From positions 7,426 to 12,477 of the forward strand of contig DKDS01000017.1 in assembly GCA_002451855.1 (NCBI GenBank): 5,052 nt of DNA, read 5' to 3'. Both the position numbers and the translations under genes were made by a program. The stretch comes from Ruminococcaceae bacterium UBA6842. GTDB lineage: Bacteria > Bacillota > Clostridia > Oscillospirales > Acutalibacteraceae. The stretch's first letter is position 1. The number at the start of each line of letters is the position of its first letter. The notes under the pieces are model-generated. The model saw only the letters and a list, made by a program, of their open reading frames with translations. It was not told the DNA's origin and did no database searches. Of this stretch, positions 1 through 5,052 are shown in pieces.

Positions 1-1
1 A

Positions 2-319
2 ATCAGTATGGAAAACGGCAGACCCGTGGTATGTCCCGATGCTTGCGTCGGCTGCGGAAAATGCACTTTGGTCTGTCCGAAATCGCTTATATCCCTTGTG
101 CCTAAGGGCTATAAGGCGGCAGTCGCCTGCTCGAACAGGAAAAAGGGAGCGGCGGTCGTTAAGGACTGCAAGACCTCCTGCGTTGCGTGCGGAATGTGCG
201 TAAAGGCTTGTGAAAACGGCGCAATCGCTGTTAAGGATAATCTTGCCGTTATCGACCGTTCCTTGTGTATCGGCTGCGGAAAATGTAAGGAAGTCTGCAA
301 AAGAGGCGTTATTATTTAA
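2..319 (+). CDS. rnfB: RnfB-like electron transport complex subunit, C-terminal part (5' end outside window)
   Basis: This is the polyferredoxin tail of an RnfB-like subunit. The Rnf complex is a membrane complex that couples electron flow from reduced ferredoxin to NAD+ with Na+ or H+ export. The reading frame stays open to the window edge, so the ATG at base 8 is an internal methionine; it sits in the RnfB-typical stretch S-M-E-N-G-R-P-V-V. Counting from that Met, three CX2CX2CX3C cluster motifs are visible: C13/16/19/23, C58/61/64/68 and C87/90/93/97. Two more cysteines, C41 and C54, lie in the linker A-C-S-N-R-K-K-G...K-D-C that is characteristic of RnfB. The proline that usually follows the fourth cysteine is present only in motif 1; motif 2 has Glu and motif 3 has Lys. 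In Clostridia rnfB is normally the last gene of the rnf operon, which agrees with the strong terminator just downstream. Another polyferredoxin is possible but less likely. Confidence 0.85.
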   Translation: MSMENGRPVVCPDACVGCGKCTLVCPKSLISLVPKGYKAAVACSNRKKGAAVVKDCKTSCVACGMCVKACENGAIAVKDNLAVIDRSLCIGCGKCKEVCKRGVII

Positions 320-353
320 AAAAGAAACCGAGCATAAGCTCGGTTTCTTTTTT
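318..353. terminator. Bidirectional intrinsic terminator between rnfB and the MATE gene
   Basis: Bases 321-333 (AAAGAAACCGAGC) pair perfectly with 338-350 around a 4-base ATAA loop. The A run at 318-320 and T run at 351-353 extend the stem to 16 bp. Each strand ends the hairpin in a run of at least six T, so it should stop transcripts from both sides. It begins inside the rnfB stop codon region, and the MATE stop codon (352-354, read on the minus strand) lies in its other arm. Confidence 0.93.
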
Positions 354-1674
354 AATATCCGTATTTTTTTCGTTTTGAAATTAAGAACAGCATTGTTACC
401 GTTACCGACATAATTTCCGCGGCGACGATGGAGAACCAAATTCCGTTGATGTCGAAAATAATCGGGAACAAGAGAACCGCCGCAATCTGAAAGACAAGAG
501 TTCTTAAAAACGAAATGAGAGCGGAGGTAAGCCCGTCGTTAAGGGCAGTAAAGTAGGACGAGCCGAATATCGAAAAGCCCGAAAGCAAAAACGAAAATGA
601 GAATATTGAGAACGCGTGCGCGGTCATATCAAGCAATTCTTTATCATAGCCGACAAACATCAGCGAAAGCGGTCTTGACAGTAATTCACCTGCGGCAAAC
701 ATAAAAACAGCGCAAATTCCGATAAACAAAAAACCGTTTTTTAAAAGACCCTTTAGCTCGCTGTGATTTTGCGCGCCGTAATTATAGCCTATAATCGGGG
801 CGCTTCCAACCGAATACCCGATAAATACCGCTTGAAAAATCATACTTACATACATAAGCACGCCGTAAGCGGCAACTCCGTTTTCGCCCGCGTATTTCAT
901 AAGCTGTACATTGTAAAGCATACTTACAACGGACATAGAAATATTGCTCATAAGCTCTGACGAGCCGTTGGTGCAGGTTTTAAGCAGCACCTTGCCGTCA
1001 AAACGGAATTTTACAAACCGTAAAAGGCTTGTGTTTTTCCGCGCGAAATATATTACGGGAATTATTCCGCCCAAAAGCTGGCTTATTGCGGTTGCGGCGG
1101 CGGCTCCGCCGAGACCCCATTTTAACACCGCGACAAAAAGCGCGTCAAGCACCATATTCGCAATTCCCGCGGCGGCGGTTACAAAAAGTCCGAGCTTAGG
1201 CTTGCCGGCAGTGGCGAAAAGACATTGAAATTCAAACTGTAAAACATAAAAGGGCAGCGCCGCAAGGATTATTTTTCCGTAAAATACACTGTCTGTCAAC
1301 AGCTTGCCGTCTGCGCCGAACAAAACGGCCAACGGCTTTAATACAAACATTCCTATTACGGCAAGCGCCGTGCCGAGCACAGCCGAGGCAATAACGATAA
1401 AGGTGAAGATTTCGTTTGCTTTTTTACGGTCGCCCTCGCCCATTGTTTTCGAGATGACCGCGCTGCCGCCCGTGCCGAACATAAAGCCCACACAGCCCAA
1501 AACCATAAGTACGGGCATTATAAAATTAACCGCCGCAAACGAGGTTTTGCCTGTGTAATTCGAAACAAAAAAACCGTCTACCACACCGTAAACGGATGTA
1601 AATATCATCATAATTATTGAGGGAACGGTGTATCTTAAAAGCCGCCCGAACCCAAAATGACCTGATAATTGCAT
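352..1674 (-). CDS. MATE-family efflux transporter
   Basis: This is a 440-residue, very hydrophobic protein with about 12 predicted membrane helices, the usual size and topology of MATE (multidrug and toxin extrusion) transporters. These use a Na+ or H+ gradient to export cationic drugs and metabolites across the cytoplasmic membrane. MATE-like segments include T-G-G-S-A-V-I-S-K-T-M-G-E-G-D near residues 68-82, G-K-P-K-L-G...N-M-V-L-D-A-L-F at 157-180, the second-half repeat G-Y-S-V-G-S-A-P-I-I-G-Y-N-Y-G-A-Q-N at 286-303, and the C-terminal A-L-N-D-G-L...R-T-L-V-F-Q at 377-396. The overall pattern is closest to the MepA-like bacterial branch. The ATG start is backed by AAGGAGA at 1681-1687 with a 6-nt spacer. 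It has its own consensus promoter and a short leader of about 24 nt, leaving no room for a riboswitch. Substrate cannot be inferred. Confidence 0.93.
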   Translation of the reverse strand: MQLSGHFGFGRLLRYTVPSIIMMIFTSVYGVVDGFFVSNYTGKTSFAAVNFIMPVLMVLGCVGFMFGTGGSAVISKTMGEGDRKKANEIFTFIVIASAVLGTALAVIGMFVLKPLAVLFGADGKLLTDSVFYGKIILAALPFYVLQFEFQCLFATAGKPKLGLFVTAAAGIANMVLDALFVAVLKWGLGGAAAATAISQLLGGIIPVIYFARKNTSLLRFVKFRFDGKVLLKTCTNGSSELMSNISMSVVSMLYNVQLMKYAGENGVAAYGVLMYVSMIFQAVFIGYSVGSAPIIGYNYGAQNHSELKGLLKNGFLFIGICAVFMFAAGELLSRPLSLMFVGYDKELLDMTAHAFSIFSFSFLLSGFSIFGSSYFTALNDGLTSALISFLRTLVFQIAAVLLFPIIFDINGIWFSIVAAEIMSVTVTMLFLISKRKKYGY

Positions 1675-1704
1675 TTTTCTTCTCCTTTTTAGGTTGTAAT
1701 GACG

Positions 1705-1733
1705 ATTATATTATAATCTAAATCAAATGTCAA
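1705..1733 (-). promoter_or_regulatory. SigA-type promoter of the MATE gene
   Basis: Read on the minus strand, a perfect -35 TTGACA (1728-1733) is followed by a 17-bp spacer and a perfect -10 TATAAT (1705-1710). Transcription should start near base 1698, about 24 nt before the ATG. A second TATAAT at 1712-1717 is too close to this -35 box to be used with it. Confidence 0.9.
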
Positions 1734-1737
1734 CTTA

Positions 1738-1766
1738 TTGTTTTTTGAGTTTTATTGTGTTAAAAT
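1738..1766 (+). promoter_or_regulatory. Extended -10 promoter of the GNAT gene
   Basis: The -35-like TTGTTT (1738-1743) is separated by 17 bp from -10 TAAAAT (1761-1766), which is preceded by a TGT extension (1758-1760). The predicted start point near 1773 lies downstream of the in-frame TTG (1738) and ATG (1768), so neither can be the translation start; this supports the ATG at 1798. Confidence 0.75.
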
Positions 1767-1797
1767 AATGATAAAAACGAAGAAAGACGGCGGAATT

Positions 1798-2289
1798 ATG
1801 GAAGTCAGTGTCAGGAAATACGAGGACAGGGATATAGCGGAAATGATTGAAATTTGGAACCGTGTGGTTCGGGACGGCGTTGCTTTTCCGCAGGAAAATG
1901 AGCTTGACGAGGTCTCGGGCAGAGAGTTTTTTATGGCGCAAACCCACTGCGGCGTAGCCGAGGACAAGGCTACGGGTAAAATTTTCGGTATGTATATACT
2001 TCATCCGAACAATGTAGGCAGGTGCGGACATATAAGCAACGCAAGCTATGCGGTAGCGGCTGACAGCAGGGGGCTTCACATAGGTGAAAAATTGGTGCTT
2101 GATTCGCTTTCCGAGGCGAAAAAGGCAGGCTTTAAAATAATGCAGTTTAACGCCGTTGTTGCGGACAACCTGCACGCAAGACACCTATACGAAAGAATAG
2201 GCTTTAAACAGCTCGGCACTATACCGGGCGGCTTCAGACTCCAAAACGGCAAATATGCTGATATCTGCCCTTATTATATAGAGCTTTAA
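1798..2289 (+). CDS. GNAT-family N-acetyltransferase
   Basis: This is a 163-residue cytoplasmic acetyl-CoA-dependent acetyltransferase of the GNAT fold, with a full-length single domain. The N-terminus M-E-V-S-V-R-K-Y-E-D-R-D is a typical first GNAT strand and helix. The acetyl-CoA loop is R-G-L-H-I-G at residues 91-96; compared with the R/Q-x-x-G-x-G/A consensus, the middle glycine is His94. The later segment N124...A-R-H-L-Y131...G-F136 matches the conserved N-x-x-A-x-x-L-Y-x-x-x-G-F motif, with Tyr131 as the likely general acid. The tail contains G-T-I-P-G-G-F (140-146) and D-I-C-P-Y-Y (155-160). I chose the ATG at 1798 because the promoter lies over the longer alternatives; GGCGGA just upstream is a modest ribosome site. 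The gene is divergent from the MATE transporter. The substrate (small amine, antibiotic or protein) is unknown. Confidence 0.88.
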   Translation: MEVSVRKYEDRDIAEMIEIWNRVVRDGVAFPQENELDEVSGREFFMAQTHCGVAEDKATGKIFGMYILHPNNVGRCGHISNASYAVAADSRGLHIGEKLVLDSLSEAKKAGFKIMQFNAVVADNLHARHLYERIGFKQLGTIPGGFRLQNGKYADICPYYIEL

Positions 2290-2295
2290 AAAATG

Positions 2296-2321
2296 AGAGC
2301 GGCCGTAAAAACGGTCGCTCT
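2296..2321. terminator. Hairpin terminator between GNAT and DegV genes, better suited to the minus strand
   Basis: Bases 2296-2306 (AGAGCGGCCGT) pair with 2311-2321 around an AAAA loop, an 11-bp stem with one G-T wobble at 2302/2315. On the minus strand it is followed by CATTTTTTAA, a good T run. On the plus strand it is followed by only TATATATC, a weak tail. It therefore looks like the main terminator for the DegV transcript and a weaker one for GNAT. Confidence 0.75.
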
Positions 2322-2409
2322 TATATATCAAGGGGTTTATCGGTAATCTAAAGACAGTAAGCTGCTGCCGCCGATTTTCGGGATATCCCTTTTTGACCCC
2401 TGCTATATA
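2322..2409. repeat. Imperfect inverted-repeat sequence of unknown nature
   Basis: The ends are inverted copies: 2322-2335 (TATATATCAAGGGG) against 2397-2409 (CCCCTGCTATATA), differing in a short inner stretch. Inside them ATCGG (2339-2343) can pair with CCGAT (2371-2375), and GGGATATCCC (2380-2389) is a perfect palindrome. No gene can be supported here. It lies in the 3' region of the DegV transcript, between the stop codon and the likely terminator. It could be a small non-autonomous repeat, an attachment-site-like scar or a structured 3' UTR; the sequence alone does not decide. Confidence 0.5.
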
Positions 2410-2422
2410 CTATGACGGAAAA

Positions 2423-3280
2423 TCAGATGGGTGATTTTCTTATAAACAAAATTCCGAGCGTGTTTGCGCCGCAGTGTGAGGAAACGGTACAGCCTGCTCT
2501 TGTTATAAATACCTCTTTAAACGGGGCAAGCTTTTTTGCAAGCTCCGCCGCATTTTTTGCAATCTCGGGGTCGCAGCCTGCGTGTGTTATAAACACACGG
2601 TCAAGCACAATGTCCGAATAATCCTCTGCCTTTTCGGTTATGTACTGCTTTAAAACATCCTCGAATTTTCCGCGGTATTTTTTAGAAACATCCATTTTGC
2701 CGTTCTTTACCTGAATACAGGGCTTAAGCTTTAAAAGGTTGGCGCCGAACATAGCAAGAGCCGAGCAGCGGCCGCCCTTATATAAATATTCAAGGCTGTC
2801 TATAACGAACGAAGCGTCAACACAGGGCACAAGCTCTGTGGACTTTTTAACTATCTCCTCGGCTGAAAGTCCGTCACGGAGCATTTCCGCCGCGGCAACA
2901 ACAAGAAGTCCTCCGCCGGTGGAAAGGTTTTTTGTGTCGATTACATATACATTTTCAAGCTCGCTTGCGGCTATGCAGGCGTTGTTGTAGGTTGATGACA
3001 TATCCGAGCTTATTGTGAAGTGAATTACGGTCTTGCCCTCATCCGTAAATTTCTTGAAAAAATCAAGGCAATCGCCAACATTCGTCGCCGTGGTTTTAGG
3101 CAGCTCGCCTGTTTTGGCGTGATGGGCGTAAATATCGTCGGGCGTTATGTCAACGCCGTCCGTGTAGACCTTATCTCCGAGAGTTATTCCGAGCGGAGCC
3201 ACCGAAATATTATACCGTTCTCTCAATTCGGGACTTAAATCAGTTGTACTGTCGCTGGTTATTACGATATCAGAAGCCAA
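2423..3280 (-). CDS. DegV-family protein (FakB-like fatty-acid-binding protein)
   Basis: This is a 285-residue cytoplasmic protein, the normal length for the DegV family. Family members such as FakB bind a single fatty acid and present it to the kinase FakA for phosphorylation and entry into phospholipid synthesis. Family landmarks are in order: T-S-D-S-T-T-D-L at residues 8-15; P-L...Y-T-D-G at 29-42; L-P-K-T-T at 60-64, where the fatty-acid carboxylate region lies; I-S-S-D-M-S-S-T-Y at 90-98; D-S-L-E-Y-L-Y-K-G-G-R at 161-171; H-A-G-C-D at 233-237; and the C-terminal H-C-G-A-N-T-L-G at 269-276. The start is TTG, with GGGGGA 6 nt upstream and an in-frame TAA at 3299-3301 that excludes longer forms. 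No fakA is visible nearby, but fakB genes are often unlinked. Which fatty acid it binds cannot be inferred. Confidence 0.92.
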   Translation of the reverse strand: MASDIVITSDSTTDLSPELRERYNISVAPLGITLGDKVYTDGVDITPDDIYAHHAKTGELPKTTATNVGDCLDFFKKFTDEGKTVIHFTISSDMSSTYNNACIAASELENVYVIDTKNLSTGGGLLVVAAAEMLRDGLSAEEIVKKSTELVPCVDASFVIDSLEYLYKGGRCSALAMFGANLLKLKPCIQVKNGKMDVSKKYRGKFEDVLKQYITEKAEDYSDIVLDRVFITHAGCDPEIAKNAAELAKKLAPFKEVFITRAGCTVSSHCGANTLGILFIRKSPI

Positions 3281-3286
3281 AAATAT

Positions 3287-3292
3287 TCCCCC
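3287..3292 (-). promoter_or_regulatory. Ribosome binding site that fixes the TTG start of the DegV gene
   Basis: On the minus strand GGGGGA is followed by a 6-nt spacer (ATATTT read as the last bases before TTG at 3280). No ATG or GTG start lies upstream before the in-frame stop. Confidence 0.8.
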
Positions 3293-3309
3293 AAAAAATT
3301 ATTAAAGTC

Positions 3310-3338
3310 ATTATACCATTAAATTAAAGGTTTGGCAA
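3310..3338 (-). promoter_or_regulatory. Extended -10 promoter of the DegV gene
   Basis: On the minus strand, TTGCCA (3333-3338) is followed by a 17-bp spacer ending in TGG and a perfect TATAAT (3310-3315). The match to the extended -10 consensus is strong, and the start point would be near 3303, about 23 nt before the TTG codon. Confidence 0.88.
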
Positions 3339-3412
3339 CAAAATTATTAAGTATTTCCCTAATGAGATAATAATTTCCGTTAAAAATAATTATATATTTT
3401 TGTAGAGTAATG

Positions 3413-3421
3413 TGTTAAAAT
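3413..3421 (+). promoter_or_regulatory. Extended -10 promoter element of the deacetylase-VanZ unit
   Basis: TGT plus TAAAAT (3416-3421) forms an extended -10 box, part of the 11-mer TGTGTTAAAAT also present at the GNAT promoter. No good -35 sits 16-18 bp upstream; the region is very AT-rich (3381-3400) and may act as an UP-like element. The predicted start near 3428 lies after the in-frame GTG at 3412, which argues against that codon as translation start. Confidence 0.6.
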
Positions 3422-3452
3422 ATTCTTGTGTGTTTTGCGGATGTTTTAACAG

Positions 3453-3458
3453 AAAGGA
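3453..3458 (+). promoter_or_regulatory. Ribosome binding site that fixes the TTG start of the deacetylase gene
   Basis: AAAGGA is followed by a 7-nt spacer and TTG at 3466. The encoded start M-K-K-T-V places basic residues just before the membrane helix, as expected. No comparable site precedes the GTG at 3412. Confidence 0.8.
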
Positions 3459-3465
3459 AATTGCT

Positions 3466-4476
3466 TTGAAAAAGACTGTATCTGTACAGACGGTTATTTT
3501 CTCCCTCATTATTTTTATTCTGACGGCGGCGCTCGTTTTTTCGCTGATATTTATTAAAAGAAATAACGACAGTATAAAGGCGGCAGACGCCGAAATCGCC
3601 GCGAATAAAAGCCGGATAAGCTCGGCTGACGGCACAATATCGGAGCTGGAAGCGGATATTGCCGAAAAGGACAGAATAAACGGCGAGATTAAAGCTCAGC
3701 TTGAAGCCGAACAAGCCGAAAGAAAAAAGGCAGAGGAAGAAAACGCGGCGCTCAAGAAGAAAATCGAAACCTTAAGCGCAAAAAAGAAAGCCGAGGAGGA
3801 GGCGCGCAGGCTTGCCGCCTCCGCTCAGGCACAAAATCCCGACGGGCGCAGGGTATGCTATCTTACATTTGATGACGGACCCTCCGAAAACACCCTTAAA
3901 ATATTGGATATACTCCACCGATACGGAATAAAAGCAACCTTTTTTGTTATTAACACAGATAAGCTTGAGTATATAAAAAACATTGCCGAGGAAGGACATT
4001 CGGTAGGACTTCACAGCTATTCGCATAATTACGGTAAAATCTATTCGGGTACGGACGCTTATTTTGAGGATCTGCAAATGATAACCGACAGGGCAAGAGA
4101 CATTTTGGGGTACGAGCCTAAAATTATACGCTTTCCGGGCGGAAGCAGTAACAAGGTGAGCATAAGCTACTGTAAAGGAATTATGTCACAGCTTACCGTT
4201 CTGACGCAGGAAAAGGGCTATTCCTACTATGACTGGAATGTCGGCTCGGGCGACGCAAATTCGGTTACTCCGAGCTATACTTTTATAAGAAACAATGTTT
4301 TAAACGGCGCTAAGGACAAAAATTCGGCTTGCGTTCTTATGCACGATACAAGCGCTAAAACAACTACCGTAGAGGCTCTGCCCGAAATAATAGAGGGGCT
4401 TATGAAAATGGGCTATTCGTTTGACAAAATAGTTCCCGAAACCTACGGATACCACCACCGCAATATAAATAACTGA
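3466..4476 (+). CDS. Membrane-anchored polysaccharide deacetylase (NodB-like, CE4 family) with coiled-coil stalk
   Basis: This is a predicted 336-residue extracytoplasmic enzyme that removes acetyl groups from N-acetylated sugars, most plausibly peptidoglycan GlcNAc or another wall glycan. Numbering from the TTG start, a short basic N-terminus is followed by one membrane helix at about residues 10-30 with no cleavage site that I recognise, so it is probably a signal anchor. Residues about 35-120 are rich in Glu, Lys and Ala with heptad-like spacing, a likely coiled-coil stalk. The NodB domain then shows all five CE4 motifs: T-F-D-D-G-P-S (134-140; D136 base, D137 metal), H-S-Y-S-H (183-187; metal histidines), R-F-P-G-G (222-226), D-W (256-257) and L-M-H-D (291-294). 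Residues are intact, so activity is expected. The longer GTG start at 3412 overlaps the -10 box. The gene precedes a VanZ-family gene by 20 bp, suggesting co-expression. Confidence 0.93.
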   Translation: MKKTVSVQTVIFSLIIFILTAALVFSLIFIKRNNDSIKAADAEIAANKSRISSADGTISELEADIAEKDRINGEIKAQLEAEQAERKKAEEENAALKKKIETLSAKKKAEEEARRLAASAQAQNPDGRRVCYLTFDDGPSENTLKILDILHRYGIKATFFVINTDKLEYIKNIAEEGHSVGLHSYSHNYGKIYSGTDAYFEDLQMITDRARDILGYEPKIIRFPGGSSNKVSISYCKGIMSQLTVLTQEKGYSYYDWNVGSGDANSVTPSYTFIRNNVLNGAKDKNSACVLMHDTSAKTTTVEALPEIIEGLMKMGYSFDKIVPETYGYHHRNINN

Positions 4477-4484
4477 ACCTGAAA

Positions 4485-4493
4485 AGATGTGAT
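4485..4493 (+). promoter_or_regulatory. Ribosome binding site for the VanZ-family gene
   Basis: AAAGATGTGAT (4483-4493) matches the extended anti-SD complement AAGGAGGTGAT at 9 of 11 positions, with its core 6 nt before the TTG at 4497. This supports the TTG as the start in the absence of an ATG. Confidence 0.55.
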
Positions 4494-4496
4494 ATT

Positions 4497-5052
4497 TTGA
4501 ACCGTAAATACTTAAAAATTGCCGAAGCCGCGCTTTACGCCGCTTCGTTTGCCTGTCTTGCGGCTATGGCGGCGCATATATTCGGTATCGTCTATTTTGC
4601 TCACGGCGAAAAAATAGCGGCAGGCTTTTCGGCGGTAATATTCGGTTATGCGGCGTCCGCCGTAAGGGCTTCGGTGACAGAGGGGAATAAAAGAAAAAAG
4701 CTCATAAAAGACACGCTTGTCTGCATTTTTGTTTTTTACATTATGGTTTTAGTGGACTTCACGCTTATAGACGACAGTCTCGGCAGGAACATATTTAATA
4801 TTTACAACTGGAGTAGGGAAGCGTTTGATAATTACTTGAAGAACAATATAAACTTAATTCCCTTTGCGACGGTACGGCTTTTTATTAACGCGATAAAAAA
4901 CGATGCGCTGCCCGTATCGGCGGTGCTTGAAAATTTACTCGGAAATCTTGCGGCGTTTATGCCGCTCCCGTTTTTCCTTGCCTTGCTCTTTAAATATTTC
5001 TCAAAGTGGCACCGTGTGTTTATCGCTGTTTTGCTTTCGGTAATACTTGTTG
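4497..5052 (+). CDS. VanZ-family membrane protein (3' end outside window)
   Basis: The frame is open from TTG 4497 to the window edge, giving the first 185 residues of an integral membrane protein. Hydrophobic segments lie near residues 11-34, 43-56, 73-91, 147-165 and from 173 onward. The VanZ-family signature is visible: D87 at the end of the third segment, N-L-I-P-F at 119-123, then N-L-L-G-N at 146-150 followed by F-M-P-L-P-F at 154-159. The usual later S-x-x-x-E-x-x-Q segment would fall beyond the window. The family is named after VanZ of teicoplanin resistance clusters, but most members are in unrelated contexts and their function is unsettled. No vanHAX-type genes are seen here. The gap of 20 bp after the deacetylase, with no terminator between, suggests one operon and an envelope role. 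Compared with typical members, there is a 40-residue acidic/basic linker (92-118) before N-L-I-P-F, common in this family. Confidence 0.85.
   Translation, partial: MNRKYLKIAEAALYAASFACLAAMAAHIFGIVYFAHGEKIAAGFSAVIFGYAASAVRASVTEGNKRKKLIKDTLVCIFVFYIMVLVDFTLIDDSLGRNIFNIYNWSREAFDNYLKNNINLIPFATVRLFINAIKNDALPVSAVLENLLGNLAAFMPLPFFLALLFKYFSKWHRVFIAVLLSVILV

Noticed and set aside
1738..1797. Longer GNAT start at TTG 1738 or ATG 1768
   Set aside because: TTG 1738 is the -35 box itself and ATG 1768 lies ahead of the predicted transcript start; GNAT homology begins at the ATG at 1798.
2293..2346. 17-codon ATG frame directly after the GNAT gene
   Set aside because: It runs through the terminator stem and has no ribosome site; nothing supports a small protein.
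2418..2439. Perfect 8-bp hairpin (GAAAATCA / TGATTTTC, 6-base loop) over the DegV stop codon
   Set aside because: The stem is AT-rich and no T run follows on the minus strand, so it does not qualify as an intrinsic terminator; the 2296-2321 hairpin fits better.
3341..3376. AAATTATT/AATAATTT inverted repeat between the DegV and deacetylase promoters
   Set aside because: All A/T with a 20-base loop in very AT-rich sequence; expected by chance and not an obvious operator.
3412..3465. Longer deacetylase start at GTG 3412
   Set aside because: It overlaps the -10 box, has no SD site, and would add a Cys-rich non-homologous stretch before the basic residues of the signal anchor.
4497..5052. Glycopeptide resistance cluster, suggested by the VanZ-family gene
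   Set aside because: No vanH, vanA, vanX or two-component genes are present; most VanZ-family members occur outside resistance clusters.
1..5052. CRISPR arrays, tRNA or rRNA genes, transposases or phage genes
   Set aside because: No regularly spaced repeats, RNA gene signatures or mobile-element proteins could be found on either strand.

Overview
The window fits a chromosomal segment of an anaerobic, low-to-mid GC Firmicute, most likely a Clostridia-class gut-type bacterium. Three things point there: the tail of an Rnf-type ferredoxin subunit (RnfB), SigA-like promoters with extended -10 boxes, and frequent TTG starts with strong Shine-Dalgarno sites. The genus cannot be read from the sequence, and I see no sign of horizontal transfer in base or codon use.

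Layout, left to right. (1) Bases 2-319, plus strand: the C-terminal part of an RnfB-like polyferredoxin that begins upstream of the window. (2) Bases 318-353: a strong bidirectional terminator shared with the convergent gene. (3) Bases 352-1674, minus strand: a MATE-family multidrug/cation antiporter. (4) Bases 1705-1766: back-to-back promoters for the MATE gene (minus) and the GNAT gene (plus), with -35 boxes only 4 bp apart. (5) Bases 1798-2289, plus strand: a GNAT N-acetyltransferase. (6) Bases 2290-2422: a structured convergent intergenic region with a hairpin and an imperfect inverted repeat of about 88 bp. (7) Bases 2423-3280, minus strand: a DegV/FakB-type fatty-acid-binding protein with a TTG start. 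(8) Bases 3281-3465: a divergent promoter region. (9) Bases 3466-4476, plus strand: a membrane-anchored polysaccharide deacetylase with a coiled-coil stalk. (10) Bases 4497 to the window end, plus strand: a VanZ-family membrane protein, cut off at its 3' side, 20 bp after the deacetylase and probably in the same transcript.

The genes do not form one pathway. Three local groupings are supported: the end of a probable rnf operon, a divergent MATE/GNAT pair that could serve export and detoxification of small molecules, and a deacetylase/VanZ pair that looks like a cell-envelope unit. This is mostly an ordinary housekeeping region, and I see no clear new defence or mobile system. The most unexplained piece is the inverted-repeat sequence at 2322-2409. 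The deacetylase/VanZ pair is the most interesting functional lead.
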